A DNA stretch of 64,000 nucleotides from Chitinophagaceae bacterium (GCA_024508725.1 JANINS010000004.1:1320163-1384162), one strand, 5' to 3'; positions 28,119 to 36,290 are shown, numbered from the stretch's first letter. Notes: generated by a model not told the origin, from the sequence alone. Made by a program: numbers and translations.

Positions 28119-28730
28119 ATATCGTTTAATGATGCGCAACTTGTGTGTTCTGGCTCCTGTTTCTGAATGAACGATTCCCTGGTTATCTATTTTATCGATC
28201 CTCACTTTCCCTGATGCATGAATGATCTCATCGGTGTTCAGCATAATTCCAACATGAGTTATCCTGCCTTCTTCATTATCAAAAAATGCAAGATCACCAC
28301 ATTGGGCTTCAAGTAAAAAACCAACTACTTCTCCCATCTCTGCTTGTTGATAAGCATCTCTCGGAAGTTTAATGCCAAATGATTTGAAAACCTGCTGAGA
28401 AAATCCACTGCAATCAATTCCGCATTTGCTTTTTCCACCCCAGAGATAGGGCACATCCAAATAACCTGATGCAGTTTGCCTCATTGTATCGGCATCGAAG
28501 AAAATGACATTCTCATTTGTAACGGATGCAGGCTGATCGACAGAAACGATTTGATTATTGGCGATCCATCCTTCATAATCATCATACAAGCAACGCACTT
28601 TAGTGAACTGCTTTTCTGTTTCCAGTACTGCTGCATGTTCATTCAACAATAGCTGACTAACCATTTCACTTCTGTGAGAAGGTTCTTTTCTTAAAGGAGC
28701 TACAACTACAGAGCAGGAAACATTTTTCAT
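28107..28730 (-). CDS. NlpC/P60 family cell-wall hydrolase with SH3 domain
   Basis: An N-terminal bacterial SH3-like domain (about residues 1-65) precedes an NlpC/P60 peptidase domain with Cys107 (GIDCSGFSQ), His159 (ITHVGIM) and His171 (IIHASGKVRID) as the likely triad. Such enzymes cut gamma-D-Glu-diaminopimelate bonds in peptidoglycan peptides. No signal peptide is seen, as with B. fragilis-type cytoplasmic or recycling enzymes. The frame reaches 28934, but the upstream part covers a dispersed repeat, so I use the ATG at 28730. Confidence 0.87.
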   Translation of the reverse strand: MKNVSCSVVVAPLRKEPSHRSEMVSQLLLNEHAAVLETEKQFTKVRCLYDDYEGWIANNQIVSVDQPASVTNENVIFFDADTMRQTASGYLDVPYLWGGKSKCGIDCSGFSQQVFKSFGIKLPRDAYQQAEMGEVVGFLLEAQCGDLAFFDNEEGRITHVGIMLNTDEIIHASGKVRIDKIDNQGIVHSETGARTHKLRIIKRYKKP

Positions 28731-28784
28731 GCTGGCTAAATTAGCCGAATAAAGTGATACAGTACAAGCCCGCCTGAATGAATT

Positions 28785-28813
28785 CATTCGGACAGGTGAG
28801 TGACACAACAGAA
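28785..28813 (+). repeat. Dispersed repeat copy 4, class II
   Basis: CATTCGGACAG followed by GTGAGTGACACAACAGAAG. It lies between the NlpC/P60 start and the end of the PAS gene. A 14-bp palindrome GAATGAATTCATTC sits at its left edge (from about 28776). Confidence 0.68.
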
Positions 28814-28857
28814 GCAGAATAGAATTCTTTAGCTCGTCAAAAGACCTATTACAAACG

Positions 28858-30264
28858 TTATTCAGCCTGTTCTTTTGGAGTGAGTTTTTGTTTGTAATAA
28901 AGGAGGTTTTTAGAAAGTTCCCTTGTGAACTCATCCAGTAGAATGGTGCAGTCTTTCATATACTGCAACACTTTTTTCCGATCATCGGTTGACAGGCTTT
29001 CATCTTCCAGCATGGGAAGCAAGCCCTGTATGTTCACTAATGGATGACGAACTTTATGTGAAGTGGTGAAAGCGATCTCCTCTAATTGTTTGATGTATTC
29101 ATCTTTTTGCAGATCGGCTTTCTTGATGCTGGTAACATCAATTCCATAACCGATCACATATTTGATCTTATCATCTTCTTTATAAGGATAAAATTTTCGG
29201 AGGATGTATTTCCTGTCCCCGGCTTTGGTCTCATGTTCGTCTACCCATTCGATCTGTTCTCCTGTGGTGATCGCTGTGTTGAAATACTCTCTACGTTTTA
29301 TAGCCTGTGCAGGATCAAGGCCTTTTAATTCGCAATAATCGAAGTCTGTTTTTCCGATCAACCAGTTTCGCATGCCTTCATTGGTCAGGCCTTTCTGGTT
29401 TACAAAAACATACCTATGTTGATCGTCGAACACGGCAATATCTGCCGGAATATTATTGAGGATACCTTCTGTAAATCGTTTCTGGCTATCGATCTCTTCC
29501 TGTGCTTCTTTCATACGGGTAACATCTTTACCCAATGAAAGGATTTCGGTCAGGTTGCCTTTATCGTCGAAAATGCCTGTCTCGGTCCATAAAATCCACC
29601 GTTTCTCTTTATGTGCATTTTCAAGCAGGTGAAGATTGGTAACGTTAGGATTTCTCGGACTCAATCCTTTTAACTGCTGAATGTACTCGCTTATACCCTG
29701 TTCATCAGCGAAATTGTAATTCCGGTCTTTCAACTCTTCGGCTGTTTTTCCAAAGAACTCGCAGAATATTTTATTAACGTACGAACGTCTGCCTTCGGGT
29801 GTTGAAAGAGAGATCATCTCGGGAATGGCGTTAAAGAGTGCATCACTTCTTTCCTTACTCTTCAGCAGGGCCAGTTCAACATCTTTTTTATCGTTGATGA
29901 GTGTAGAAATGGAAAGCAATTCGTTGATAATACCCCGTTCATTTCTTATCGGCACAACGATCTTATCTACCCAATAAAACGAACCATCTTTCGCTTTATG
30001 TCGCACTTCTCCCCTCCATCCGCCGGTTGTTTCTAAAGCTTCGTACATCAACTTAAAAAACTGGTCGGCATTGCCTGATTGCAGAAGACGAAAATTATTT
30101 CCCAGCAGCTCATCTTCGCTGTACTTAGAAGCCGTACAGAAGTTTTTATTTACACTTTTAAACACTCCTTTTTCATCAGTAACAGATACAAGGAGGTTGG
30201 TATCAACAGCTTGTTGAAACGCTAGCAGATTGTGAGCCTGTTCTCCAATGAGATTATCAGTCAT
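28858..30264 (-). CDS. Multi-PAS protein with histidine-kinase H-box but no ATPase domain
   Basis: Three PAS domains can be followed (about residues 15-130, 140-255 and 265-385), each ending in the PAC-type pattern. A dimerisation-type helix with TSHKVRHPLVNIQGL at about 400-415 matches the H-box of histidine kinases. The protein ends about 55 residues later, without the N, G1 or G2 boxes of a HATPase_c domain. The next gene starts only 128 bases further on, too close to hold a missing ATPase domain. It may sense a signal and act as a phosphotransfer or dimerisation partner for another kinase. Confidence 0.78.
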   Translation of the reverse strand: MTDNLIGEQAHNLLAFQQAVDTNLLVSVTDEKGVFKSVNKNFCTASKYSEDELLGNNFRLLQSGNADQFFKLMYEALETTGGWRGEVRHKAKDGSFYWVDKIVVPIRNERGIINELLSISTLINDKKDVELALLKSKERSDALFNAIPEMISLSTPEGRRSYVNKIFCEFFGKTAEELKDRNYNFADEQGISEYIQQLKGLSPRNPNVTNLHLLENAHKEKRWILWTETGIFDDKGNLTEILSLGKDVTRMKEAQEEIDSQKRFTEGILNNIPADIAVFDDQHRYVFVNQKGLTNEGMRNWLIGKTDFDYCELKGLDPAQAIKRREYFNTAITTGEQIEWVDEHETKAGDRKYILRKFYPYKEDDKIKYVIGYGIDVTSIKKADLQKDEYIKQLEEIAFTTSHKVRHPLVNIQGLLPMLEDESLSTDDRKKVLQYMKDCTILLDEFTRELSKNLLYYKQKLTPKEQAE

Positions 30265-30348
30265 GCTGTAAAGGAAAGTGTTAAATAAAGTTGCAGCTTT
30301 TTAAAAAGAAATCAAAAGAAAACAGTCATTTCCTCATGATCTCCAATA

Positions 30349-30395
30349 AAAAAACCGTTGCAATGCTGCATAGATACAAATTGAAACGGTTTTTT
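30349..30395. other. Hairpin between divergent genes
   Basis: An 11-bp stem AAAAAACCGTT/AACGGTTTTTT encloses a 25-base loop, in the region between the divergent PAS and DUF3606 genes. It could act as a leader attenuator for either side, or be fortuitous because much of the stem is A-T. Confidence 0.35.
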
Positions 30396-30446
30396 CGAGG
30401 GTATAGTTGTTGTGGTTTATTGTAAAAAACGTAATTCATGCAAAAC

Positions 30447-30644
30447 ATGGATCAGCAAACCGTGAACCTTTCAAAGCCTGAAGAGCTGGCCTATTGGGCA
30501 AAGCTGTTGAAAGTTAAACCCTTACACATCATAAGGGCAGCAAAGATCACCGGAAGCAACCTGGTGAACCGCATGATATTTTTTTTGAAAGCCGAAGGTG
30601 TAATTCCATCTTATTTTGATGTTTCCAAGGCTTTTGGCCGGTAG
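30447..30644 (+). CDS. DUF3606-like small protein
   Basis: A 65-residue protein (from ATG 30447) with NLSKPEELAYWAKLLKVKPLHIIRAAK, which fits the DUF3606 pattern (V.....EV.YW...L.V....L..AV...G). DUF3606 proteins are small and uncharacterised. An alternative ATG three codons upstream is equally possible. Confidence 0.6.
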   Translation: MDQQTVNLSKPEELAYWAKLLKVKPLHIIRAAKITGSNLVNRMIFFLKAEGVIPSYFDVSKAFGR

Positions 30645-30671
30645 TTGCTCTTTCCGTTTGGGGAGAACTGA

Positions 30672-30679
30672 TATATTCG
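30672..30679 (+). promoter_or_regulatory. -7 element upstream of the deaminase gene
   Basis: TATATTCG fits TAnnTTYG, 22 bases before the ATG at 30702. Confidence 0.4.
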
Positions 30680-30701
30680 CAGTCGGTTCAAACCTGAGCA
30701 A

Positions 30702-31175
30702 ATGGAAAGAGAGCGAAAATTTATCCTGGAAGCGATTGAATTATCCCGCCAGGGAATGTTGAACAATGATGGTGGACCATTTGGCTGCATCGTAGTTAAA
30801 GGTGATGCCATCGTTGGAAGGGGTAATAATCGTGTAACCTCAACCAATGATCCTACTGCTCATGCCGAAGTGGTTGCTATTCGTGATGCCTGTAAAAATC
30901 TTGGCACTTTCCAGTTAGATGATTGCGAGATCTATACTTCCTGCGAACCTTGCCCCATGTGCATGGGAGCCATTTACTGGGCAAGACCAAAGAAAGTGTA
31001 TTATGCCAACACACGTTCAGATGCTGCTGCCATTGGTTTTGATGATTCATTGATCTATGATGAACTGGTGCTTCCGCTTGATCAAAGAAAGATCATCATT
31101 GAATGCATTGGAAGAGATGCCGCCATCAAGGTTTTTGAAGAATGGAATAGCAAAACCGATAAAGTAGAATACTAA
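30702..31175 (+). CDS. Guanine deaminase-type nucleoside deaminase
   Basis: Zinc-dependent cytidine-deaminase-fold enzyme of 157 residues. The zinc site is His54 with catalytic Glu56 (HAEV) and Cys84/Cys87 (PCPMC). The segments GGPFGCIVVK, AIYWARPKKVYYA, GFDDSLIYDE and the terminal EY closely follow the Bacillus GuaD type, which converts guanine to xanthine. tRNA adenosine deaminases share the fold but lack this C-terminus. Its end overlaps the convergent anti-sigma gene by 4 bases. Confidence 0.82.
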   Translation: MERERKFILEAIELSRQGMLNNDGGPFGCIVVKGDAIVGRGNNRVTSTNDPTAHAEVVAIRDACKNLGTFQLDDCEIYTSCEPCPMCMGAIYWARPKKVYYANTRSDAAAIGFDDSLIYDELVLPLDQRKIIIECIGRDAAIKVFEEWNSKTDKVEY

Positions 31176-31570
31176 TTCTTCTTCTGATCTGTTTGCGTTG
31201 GCGAAGATGGATTTAAATTCTTTTGATGATATCGTATCACTGCATAAGCCAACACGCAAAGTGCTAATACCACTACCACAGTAATAACGATCCACGGCTG
31301 ATCTTTCAATTTCCGTTTTTGCTTACGTTGTTTTTTCGTGGAAACCTGCTTCTGAAGATTTCTGTTCAGCTCTTCAACATACTGATCGATGGATCTTTTA
31401 TTCCGAACACCTTGCAAACCTTCCATAGCATCATTCACAAAGTCAGAGTCAGCCATTTGCCGCTCTACTTTGTGCTGATCTTCCTTAGAGATATCACCCT
31501 GCACATATTTCAGCAGGTCTTCATCTCTCAGATCATCATCTTCGTTCAATATGTCTTTAAGGTCTGCCAC
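31172..31570 (-). CDS. Membrane-anchored anti-sigma-like protein
   Basis: The 132-residue protein has an acidic N-terminal cytoplasmic region (residues 1-85), a Lys/Arg-rich stretch, one membrane helix (about 93-113) and a short hydrophilic tail. The N-terminal DEDLLKYVQGDISKEDQHKVERQM resembles the anti-sigma N-terminal helices seen next to ECF genes in Bacteroidota. It overlaps the upstream ECF gene by 14 bases, supporting a regulatory pair. Confidence 0.68.
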   Translation of the reverse strand: MADLKDILNEDDDLRDEDLLKYVQGDISKEDQHKVERQMADSDFVNDAMEGLQGVRNKRSIDQYVEELNRNLQKQVSTKKQRKQKRKLKDQPWIVITVVVVLALCVLAYAVIRYHQKNLNPSSPTQTDQKKN

Positions 31571-32126
31571 TGCTTTGTTTTAGTTTCTTTTCTACGAGGT
31601 TCTTCAGGTTACGTTTGCCGTTTTGTATATAGCTTTTTACTTGTAAAATTGAATAACCTGTTTCATCGGCGATTTCCTGGTAACTCTTTTTATGCAGGTA
31701 GAACAAAGTTACGCAGCGTTTCTGCTCTTCGTTAAGTTCTCCCAGGCATGCTTCCATTGCACTCAGCACTTTGTCTTTGTCGATGTGTTCCTGCTTTTGT
31801 GTTTCTTCTGCTGAGATCTGTACTTTGTCTATATCCACATTCACTTGCTTATCCCGAAGTTTCATCAGGCAATAGTTCTTTGCCACCATGTAGAGCCAGC
31901 TTTTAAAATAGCTTACACGGTATTTAGAAAGCTCGGTGATGGCTTTTAAAAATATCTGTTGAACCGCATCTTTCGCTTCATCTTCATTCTTCAGGTACTT
32001 CATCGATACACCGAACAATAAAAGTGTATAGCGCTGTAGTAAAATGCCGAGCCATTCGTTGTTGTTATCGGCATAGAACTTCTCAAGCAGTTCCTGGTCA
32101 GTGATATTTGCAAAGCGGTTATTCAA
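31557..32126 (-). CDS. ECF-type RNA polymerase sigma factor
   Basis: A 189-residue protein with sigma region 2 (KNEDEAKDAVQQIFLKAITEL and FKSWLYMVAKNYCLMKLRD) and region 4 (KKSYQEIADETGYSILQVKSYIQNGKRNLK). The linker is longer than in the ECF at 17956. The overlapping downstream gene encodes a one-helix membrane protein, likely its anti-sigma factor. Confidence 0.87.
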   Translation of the reverse strand: MNNRFANITDQELLEKFYADNNNEWLGILLQRYTLLLFGVSMKYLKNEDEAKDAVQQIFLKAITELSKYRVSYFKSWLYMVAKNYCLMKLRDKQVNVDIDKVQISAEETQKQEHIDKDKVLSAMEACLGELNEEQKRCVTLFYLHKKSYQEIADETGYSILQVKSYIQNGKRNLKNLVEKKLKQSSGRP

Positions 32127-32172
32127 CGGTTGTAAAGTAAAGATATTTTGGTTGACGAGCTACAGGTTCAGT

Positions 32173-32210
32173 GGTCATCGTTCGTTGCGTCGCACTCTTG
32201 TACATTCGGA
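32173..32210 (-). repeat. Dispersed repeat copy 5, class I (left arm of inverted pair)
   Basis: Minus-strand copy: TCCGAAT then GTACAAGAGTGCGACGCAAC then GAACGATGACC. It matches copy 9 (40852-40883) at about 30 of 32 positions. It is the left arm of a pair with 32787-32813. Confidence 0.8.
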
Positions 32211-32242
32211 ATAATGATGAGCTTTTCTTACATTTAGGGAAG

Positions 32243-32767
32243 ATGCTACGAATTATATTTTCCACACTTGTATGTACATTACTTTGTTGCAGTTGCAAGA
32301 AAAATATAACTGAATTACAAAAACTGCCAGCCATATCTCAAAACGGTGCAAATACTTTTGGCTGTCTGATAAATGGTAAGGCTTACGTTCCTTCTGGATG
32401 GGATGGAAATAAACCTAATTTTTCATTAATCATTGATCCATCTTTTCAAAATGGAACTTTCCTCATGAGAGTTTACCGTTTAAAAGACAACAAGTATGAA
32501 GCTTTGAGTTTTGCCAGTAATAACATAAAGCAAACGGGCAGCTACACCATATCACCGACTAGTAATTTATTCGTTGATTATTATAATGACGATACTGGGT
32601 GTGAATTTCTCTTTTCAGCAGCTAATTTCTCTAAAGGCTACGTGAACATTACAAGATATGATCTCGTCAATGGTATCTTTTCAGGCGAATTCGAGTGCAG
32701 CTTATATAGCCAAACTTCATGCGACACCATTCGTCTCACTAATGGACGTTTTGATAAGAAGATGTAA
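32243..32767 (+). CDS. Putative lipoprotein enclosed by inverted repeats
   Basis: From ATG 32243 the protein has a signal peptide with lipobox (LLCCSCKKN) and a beta-rich body of about 155 residues with GANTFGCLINGKAYVPSGW near the start and GEFECSLYSQTSCDTIRLTNGRF near the end. This pattern is shared by a group of uncharacterised Bacteroidota lipoproteins (DUF6252-like; by memory). The open frame extends left to 32171, but that part is the flanking dispersed repeat. The gene is the only one between repeat copies 5 and 6. Confidence 0.68.
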   Translation: MLRIIFSTLVCTLLCCSCKKNITELQKLPAISQNGANTFGCLINGKAYVPSGWDGNKPNFSLIIDPSFQNGTFLMRVYRLKDNKYEALSFASNNIKQTGSYTISPTSNLFVDYYNDDTGCEFLFSAANFSKGYVNITRYDLVNGIFSGEFECSLYSQTSCDTIRLTNGRFDKKM

Positions 32768-32786
32768 ATGCAGAGTTCCCTCTTAC

Positions 32787-32813
32787 AGTACAAGTGTGCG
32801 ACGCAACCGAAGC
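32787..32813 (+). repeat. Dispersed repeat copy 6, class I (right arm of inverted pair)
   Basis: GTACAAGTGTGCGACGCAAC followed by CGAAGC. It faces copy 5 across the lipoprotein gene; the pair spans about 640 bases. Confidence 0.78.
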
Positions 32814-32899
32814 TTCATTACTAACCAACAGCTGAAACCCATAATATTTACTTAACAAAGCATACTGAAAAATAAAATGTGAGGGAACAGTTTTACACC

Positions 32900-32907
32900 T
32901 ATCTTTG
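32900..32907 (+). promoter_or_regulatory. -7 element with long leader to the RRM gene
   Basis: TATCTTTG matches TAnnTTTG. The RRM gene starts 128 bases further on, so the transcript would have an unusually long leader for this window. Confidence 0.4.
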
Positions 32908-33035
32908 ACCTGTTAATTTGAGTTTTTTGCATCTGGTTACTGATAGATTTCTGCTACGCATTTCTGCTAAAAGTTAGTCTTCTTTCCACTGCGGGTTCTC
33001 AAGATCTTTTTTTAATTAATTGTTAAGGACAAAAC

Positions 33036-33365
33036 ATGAACATTTATGTTTCAAACTTAAGCTTCAACGTACAAGATGAAGACTTAAGAGAGTTTTTTGC
33101 AGAGTACGGAGAAGTAACTTCTGCTAAAGTTATTACTGACAAATTCACTAACCGTAGCCGTGGTTTCGGTTTCGTTGAAATGGCTGATGATGAAGCTGCA
33201 AGAAAAGCAATCGCTGAATTGAACGGCGGTGTTGTTGAAGGCAGAACAATCAACGTTACAGAAGCTAAGCCTAGAGAAGAAAGACCTGCTGGAAACGGTG
33301 GTGGCGGCTTCAAAAAGCGTTCTTTCTCTAACGACAGAGGAAACGGTGGTGGTAACAGATGGTAA
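33036..33365 (+). CDS. RRM-domain RNA-binding protein
   Basis: One RNA recognition motif: RNP2 IYVSNL at residues 3-8 and RNP1 RGFGFVEM at 42-49. It is followed by a glycine/asparagine/arginine-rich tail from about residue 85. Bacterial RRM proteins of this Rbp type bind single-stranded RNA and are often cold-induced. Two strong terminators follow. The long leader could be a site of post-transcriptional control, as in cold-shock genes (inference). Confidence 0.9.
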   Translation: MNIYVSNLSFNVQDEDLREFFAEYGEVTSAKVITDKFTNRSRGFGFVEMADDEAARKAIAELNGGVVEGRTINVTEAKPREERPAGNGGGGFKKRSFSNDRGNGGGNRW

Positions 33366-33385
33366 TTTGTTAACTACAACGATAC

Positions 33386-33412
33386 AAAAAGGGAGCGGTT
33401 GCTCCCTTTTTT
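33386..33412 (+). terminator. Rho-independent terminator after the RRM gene
   Basis: Stem AAAAAGGGAGC/GCTCCCTTTTT with a GGTT loop and a T run. Confidence 0.85.
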
Positions 33413-33417
33413 ATTTT

Positions 33418-33454
33418 GAGTGGTTCACTCTTTAAGAGTGAGCCACTCTTTTTT
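33418..33454. terminator. Second, bidirectional terminator
   Basis: 13-bp stem GAGTGGTTCACTC/GAGTGAGCCACTC (one G-T pair) with a TTTAA loop and T run. It sits between the converging RRM and DsbA-family genes and can serve both. Confidence 0.78.
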
Positions 33455-33483
33455 ATAACAAGTAAACAAGCTATTCCTTTTTT

Positions 33484-34020
33484 TCACTCTTGTGTTTGCA
33501 ACACATCATTGATAAACCGCTGCAGTTTCTCAACAGTGATCTCTTCTTCAAATAAATTATCATTCACCAGAATTGCCGGTACATTCCGGATGCCTTTTTC
33601 AACAGCATCCATCAGATCACCACGAACCGCCCAGGCATATTTTCCATTCACCAGTTCATCAAAGAATTTCTTGTTGGTCAACCCTGCTGCTTTTGCATAA
33701 TTCTTCAGGCTGATCAATCCTAATTGTTTCCTGTTTTCGAATAAAAGATTGTGCATTTGCCAGAGCTTATCTTCCTGTGCTGCAGCAACAGCAGCTTCAG
33801 CGGCTTTCATGGCTTTCTGATGCTTATTCGTAAGCGGAAAATGCCGAATGTTAAGGCTTACGAGATCGCCGTTCAATTCAAAAACCTGCTTCACTACTTC
33901 ATTCGCCTGTAAACAAGCCAGGCTTTCATAATCCACATAAAATTTGATGATTACCGGTGCATTCTCGCTGCCAATGATCGTATGTTGTGGATCGATTACT
34001 TCTTTATTACTCAATGCCAT
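33484..34020 (-). CDS. DsbA/thioredoxin-fold family protein with degenerate CxxC
   Basis: The 178-residue protein has a DsbA-type thioredoxin fold: the opening strand APVIIKFYVDYE, a helical insert and the cis-Pro loop NVPAILVND. At the active site, where relatives have CPYC, it reads Ser33-Leu-Ala-Cys36. The nucleophilic cysteine is therefore missing and ordinary disulfide exchange is unlikely. No signal peptide is seen, so it is probably cytoplasmic. It might be a glutathione-S-transferase-like or binding protein; that is inference. Confidence 0.78.
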   Translation of the reverse strand: MALSNKEVIDPQHTIIGSENAPVIIKFYVDYESLACLQANEVVKQVFELNGDLVSLNIRHFPLTNKHQKAMKAAEAAVAAAQEDKLWQMHNLLFENRKQLGLISLKNYAKAAGLTNKKFFDELVNGKYAWAVRGDLMDAVEKGIRNVPAILVNDNLFEEEITVEKLQRFINDVLQTQE

Positions 34021-34119
34021 GCTCTAAGTATTTCAACAAGAGTGCCTTTGTTCACTTGCACGTCTTTTTGGCAGTTGCAAAAGCTTAGTTTTGCTGCCGT
34101 TTAACAAAATCTAAGGAGC

Positions 34120-34680
34120 ATGTTGGATCTCGCCCAAGTTGATAAAAGCTGGACGCTATTTCTTGACCGTGATGGTGTGCTAAACCACGAAAAAAAGGAA
34201 GATTATATTCTTCATTGGGACGAGTTCAGGTTTTATGATGGTGTGCTCGAAGCTTTAAAACAGTTGAACGAATTGTTTGGAGTGATCGTTCTGGTAACGA
34301 ATCAAAGAGGTATTGGCAAAGGCTTGATGACCTTAGATGATCTTGCGAATATTCATTCAAATATGATGGAACGGATCAAAGCTGCAGGAGGAAGAATTGA
34401 TAAAGTTTACTTCTGTGCTGATCTTGACCATGAAAGTCCGTGTAGAAAGCCTAACCCGGGAATGGCTGAACTGGCAAAAAAGGATTTTCCTGAGATTGAT
34501 TTTAACAAGTCAATGATTGTTGGCAATAAACTCAGCGATATGAAATTTGGAAGAAATGCTGGTATGCATACAGTGTATGTTGCCACCACCAATCCTGAAG
34601 TAACTGCTGAAGACGAGCATGTAGATTTGCGCTTTAGCAACCTGAAAGAATTTGCTGAGGCCTTTGCAAGAAAATCATAA
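34120..34680 (+). CDS. HAD-IIIA family phosphatase (GmhB/HisB-N type)
   Basis: HAD hydrolase of 186 residues with motif I LFLDRDGVL (Asp16, Asp18), motif II VTNQ and motif III/IV KPNPGM...VGNKLSD. The family includes heptose-1,7-bisphosphate phosphatase and histidinol phosphatase. The expected zinc-site cysteines are only partly kept (CADLDHESPC), and motif IV reads GNK in place of GDK. No lipopolysaccharide or histidine genes are nearby. An AGGAG ribosome-binding site precedes the ATG, which is rare in this window. Confidence 0.82.
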   Translation: MLDLAQVDKSWTLFLDRDGVLNHEKKEDYILHWDEFRFYDGVLEALKQLNELFGVIVLVTNQRGIGKGLMTLDDLANIHSNMMERIKAAGGRIDKVYFCADLDHESPCRKPNPGMAELAKKDFPEIDFNKSMIVGNKLSDMKFGRNAGMHTVYVATTNPEVTAEDEHVDLRFSNLKEFAEAFARKS

Positions 34681-34741
34681 AAAATTCAAAACCACTCTCC
34701 TTGTGTTCTTTCTGCTGGGTAGCAAGTGTAAATTAGCAGTA

Positions 34742-35773
34742 ATGAAAGCTGCGAAACTCCTGCCCTTTTTTATTTTATGTTTGATGTCACTTGCTTCAAC
34801 TGCACAGTTGAGCAAAACAGTACAGGCATCTTTGAAGAGATCTGAAGACACTTTGAAAACGCTTGCAAATAAAATGATTCATGAGCGGGAAGCTTCTCAA
34901 CGGTTTACTGCAGACAGTATTTTCATCAGAACACTGGTAAGAACTTTAAAAACGCCCAATTCATTCTACTACCCTTTTGATAGTTTGAAAACTGTTTCAA
35001 GAATTTATTCTCCCGATAGTAATTTCAGGATCATCACCTGGCAATTCATGAGAGATGAAGCTTATTTCAGACAACGTGGTGCAATACAAATGAAAACAGC
35101 GGATGGTTCGTTGAAATTATTTCCATTGATCGATATGTCTGACTTCACTGAAAATCCTGTTGACTCTGTACGCAGCAACTTCAATTGGGTGGGTGCCATA
35201 TATTATAACATGGTGATGAAGACATTCAACAACAAGAAATACTACACGTTGTTTGGTTATGATGATAACAACTTCCGCAGCACCAGGAAATGGCTTGAAG
35301 TTCTGACGTTTAATGAACAAGGTCAGCCGCAATTTGGAGGCAGGTATTTCAATTACCCTGCAGATGATATCAAAGCACCGCAACCCGCTTTTCGTTTTTT
35401 ATTGGAATATAAAAAAGATGCTGCGGCAAGGATCAGTTACGATCCTGAAATGGACCTGATCATTTTTGATCACCTGGTAAGCGATTCAAAAGATCCTACA
35501 AAAAAATATACACTTGTTCCGGATGGTGACCAGGAAGGTTTTAAATGGAAGGACGGACAGTGGGTATATATAGAAAAAGTGTTTAAGACGAAATTGCAGG
35601 ATGGACAGTTTCCGATGGAAGCACCTATTAAAGATGCAACAGGCAAAAGCAATGAGGCCAAGCTCCAGGAGATGTCTGAGAAAACAATGAAGAAAGCTGA
35701 AGAACAGAAAAAGAATGATAAGAACAGGGCTCCAGCCAAGCCAACCAATGAAAAACCGCAGGGAGAATATTAA
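34742..35773 (+). CDS. Secreted hypothetical protein
   Basis: The 343-residue protein has a signal peptide (MKAAKLLPFFILCLMSLASTAQ), a long middle with YYTLFGYDDNNFRSTRKW and FGGRYFNY, and a charged C-terminal tail rich in Lys, Glu and Pro. No known family is assigned, but similar proteins are common in Chitinophagaceae (from memory). The upstream extension to 34652 overlaps the HAD gene and is rejected. A hairpin terminator follows at 35841. Confidence 0.65.
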   Translation: MKAAKLLPFFILCLMSLASTAQLSKTVQASLKRSEDTLKTLANKMIHEREASQRFTADSIFIRTLVRTLKTPNSFYYPFDSLKTVSRIYSPDSNFRIITWQFMRDEAYFRQRGAIQMKTADGSLKLFPLIDMSDFTENPVDSVRSNFNWVGAIYYNMVMKTFNNKKYYTLFGYDDNNFRSTRKWLEVLTFNEQGQPQFGGRYFNYPADDIKAPQPAFRFLLEYKKDAAARISYDPEMDLIIFDHLVSDSKDPTKKYTLVPDGDQEGFKWKDGQWVYIEKVFKTKLQDGQFPMEAPIKDATGKSNEAKLQEMSEKTMKKAEEQKKNDKNRAPAKPTNEKPQGEY

Positions 35774-35840
35774 AATATCCTTAGTAATAAATCAACTACT
35801 TCTCGTATATAGCTGAGAACCATTAGCAACCTTTTTTATT

Positions 35841-35873
35841 AAAAGCCACATGAATAATGTGGCTTTTATTTTT
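35841..35873 (+). terminator. Rho-independent terminator
   Basis: 11-bp stem AAAAGCCACAT/ATGTGGCTTTT with a 5-base loop, followed by a T-rich tail. Confidence 0.8.
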
Positions 35874-35924
35874 AGAAATTCTCGTACGGATTTTGCAAAA
35901 CGGCAATTCTAAATCTAATATGCT

Positions 35925-36224
35925 ATGGACCTCCGAGTAACTAAGAACATCCAGTTTACCAGGCTGGTAAAAGCTCCTGTACAACAAAGAGAATTCAACT
36001 TTCGCAGGATCCCGAACACCACTGTAGCTACCTTCCATGTTGATGTAAGTGACGACAAAATGAACCGCATCATTTTTAGAATGGAAAAAGAAGCTACCGG
36101 TTATTGGAAGATCGTTGATCAGCGGCTTCCGTTGTGGGTGAATGAAGTTGAATCGAAGCTTCATGAAATTATTGAAACGGAACCGCAGCTGAAATCTTCT
36201 GATACAGAAGAATATTTCGCATAA
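35925..36224 (+). CDS. Small conserved hypothetical protein, tandem paralogue A
   Basis: A 99-residue protein: VTKNIQFTRLVKAP, REFNFRRIP, FHVDVSDDKMNRIIFRM and WKIVDQRLPLWVNEVESKLHEII. It aligns along its length with the next gene on the same strand. The pair probably arose by tandem duplication. The structure looks like an alpha/beta domain ending in an amphipathic helix. Function unknown. Confidence 0.7.
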   Translation: MDLRVTKNIQFTRLVKAPVQQREFNFRRIPNTTVATFHVDVSDDKMNRIIFRMEKEATGYWKIVDQRLPLWVNEVESKLHEIIETEPQLKSSDTEEYFA

Positions 36225-36290
36225 GCTATATGAATTTTGAATCAGAGAGTAATAAACTTACGAGGTAAAATTGCCTCATATTTTTACTGC

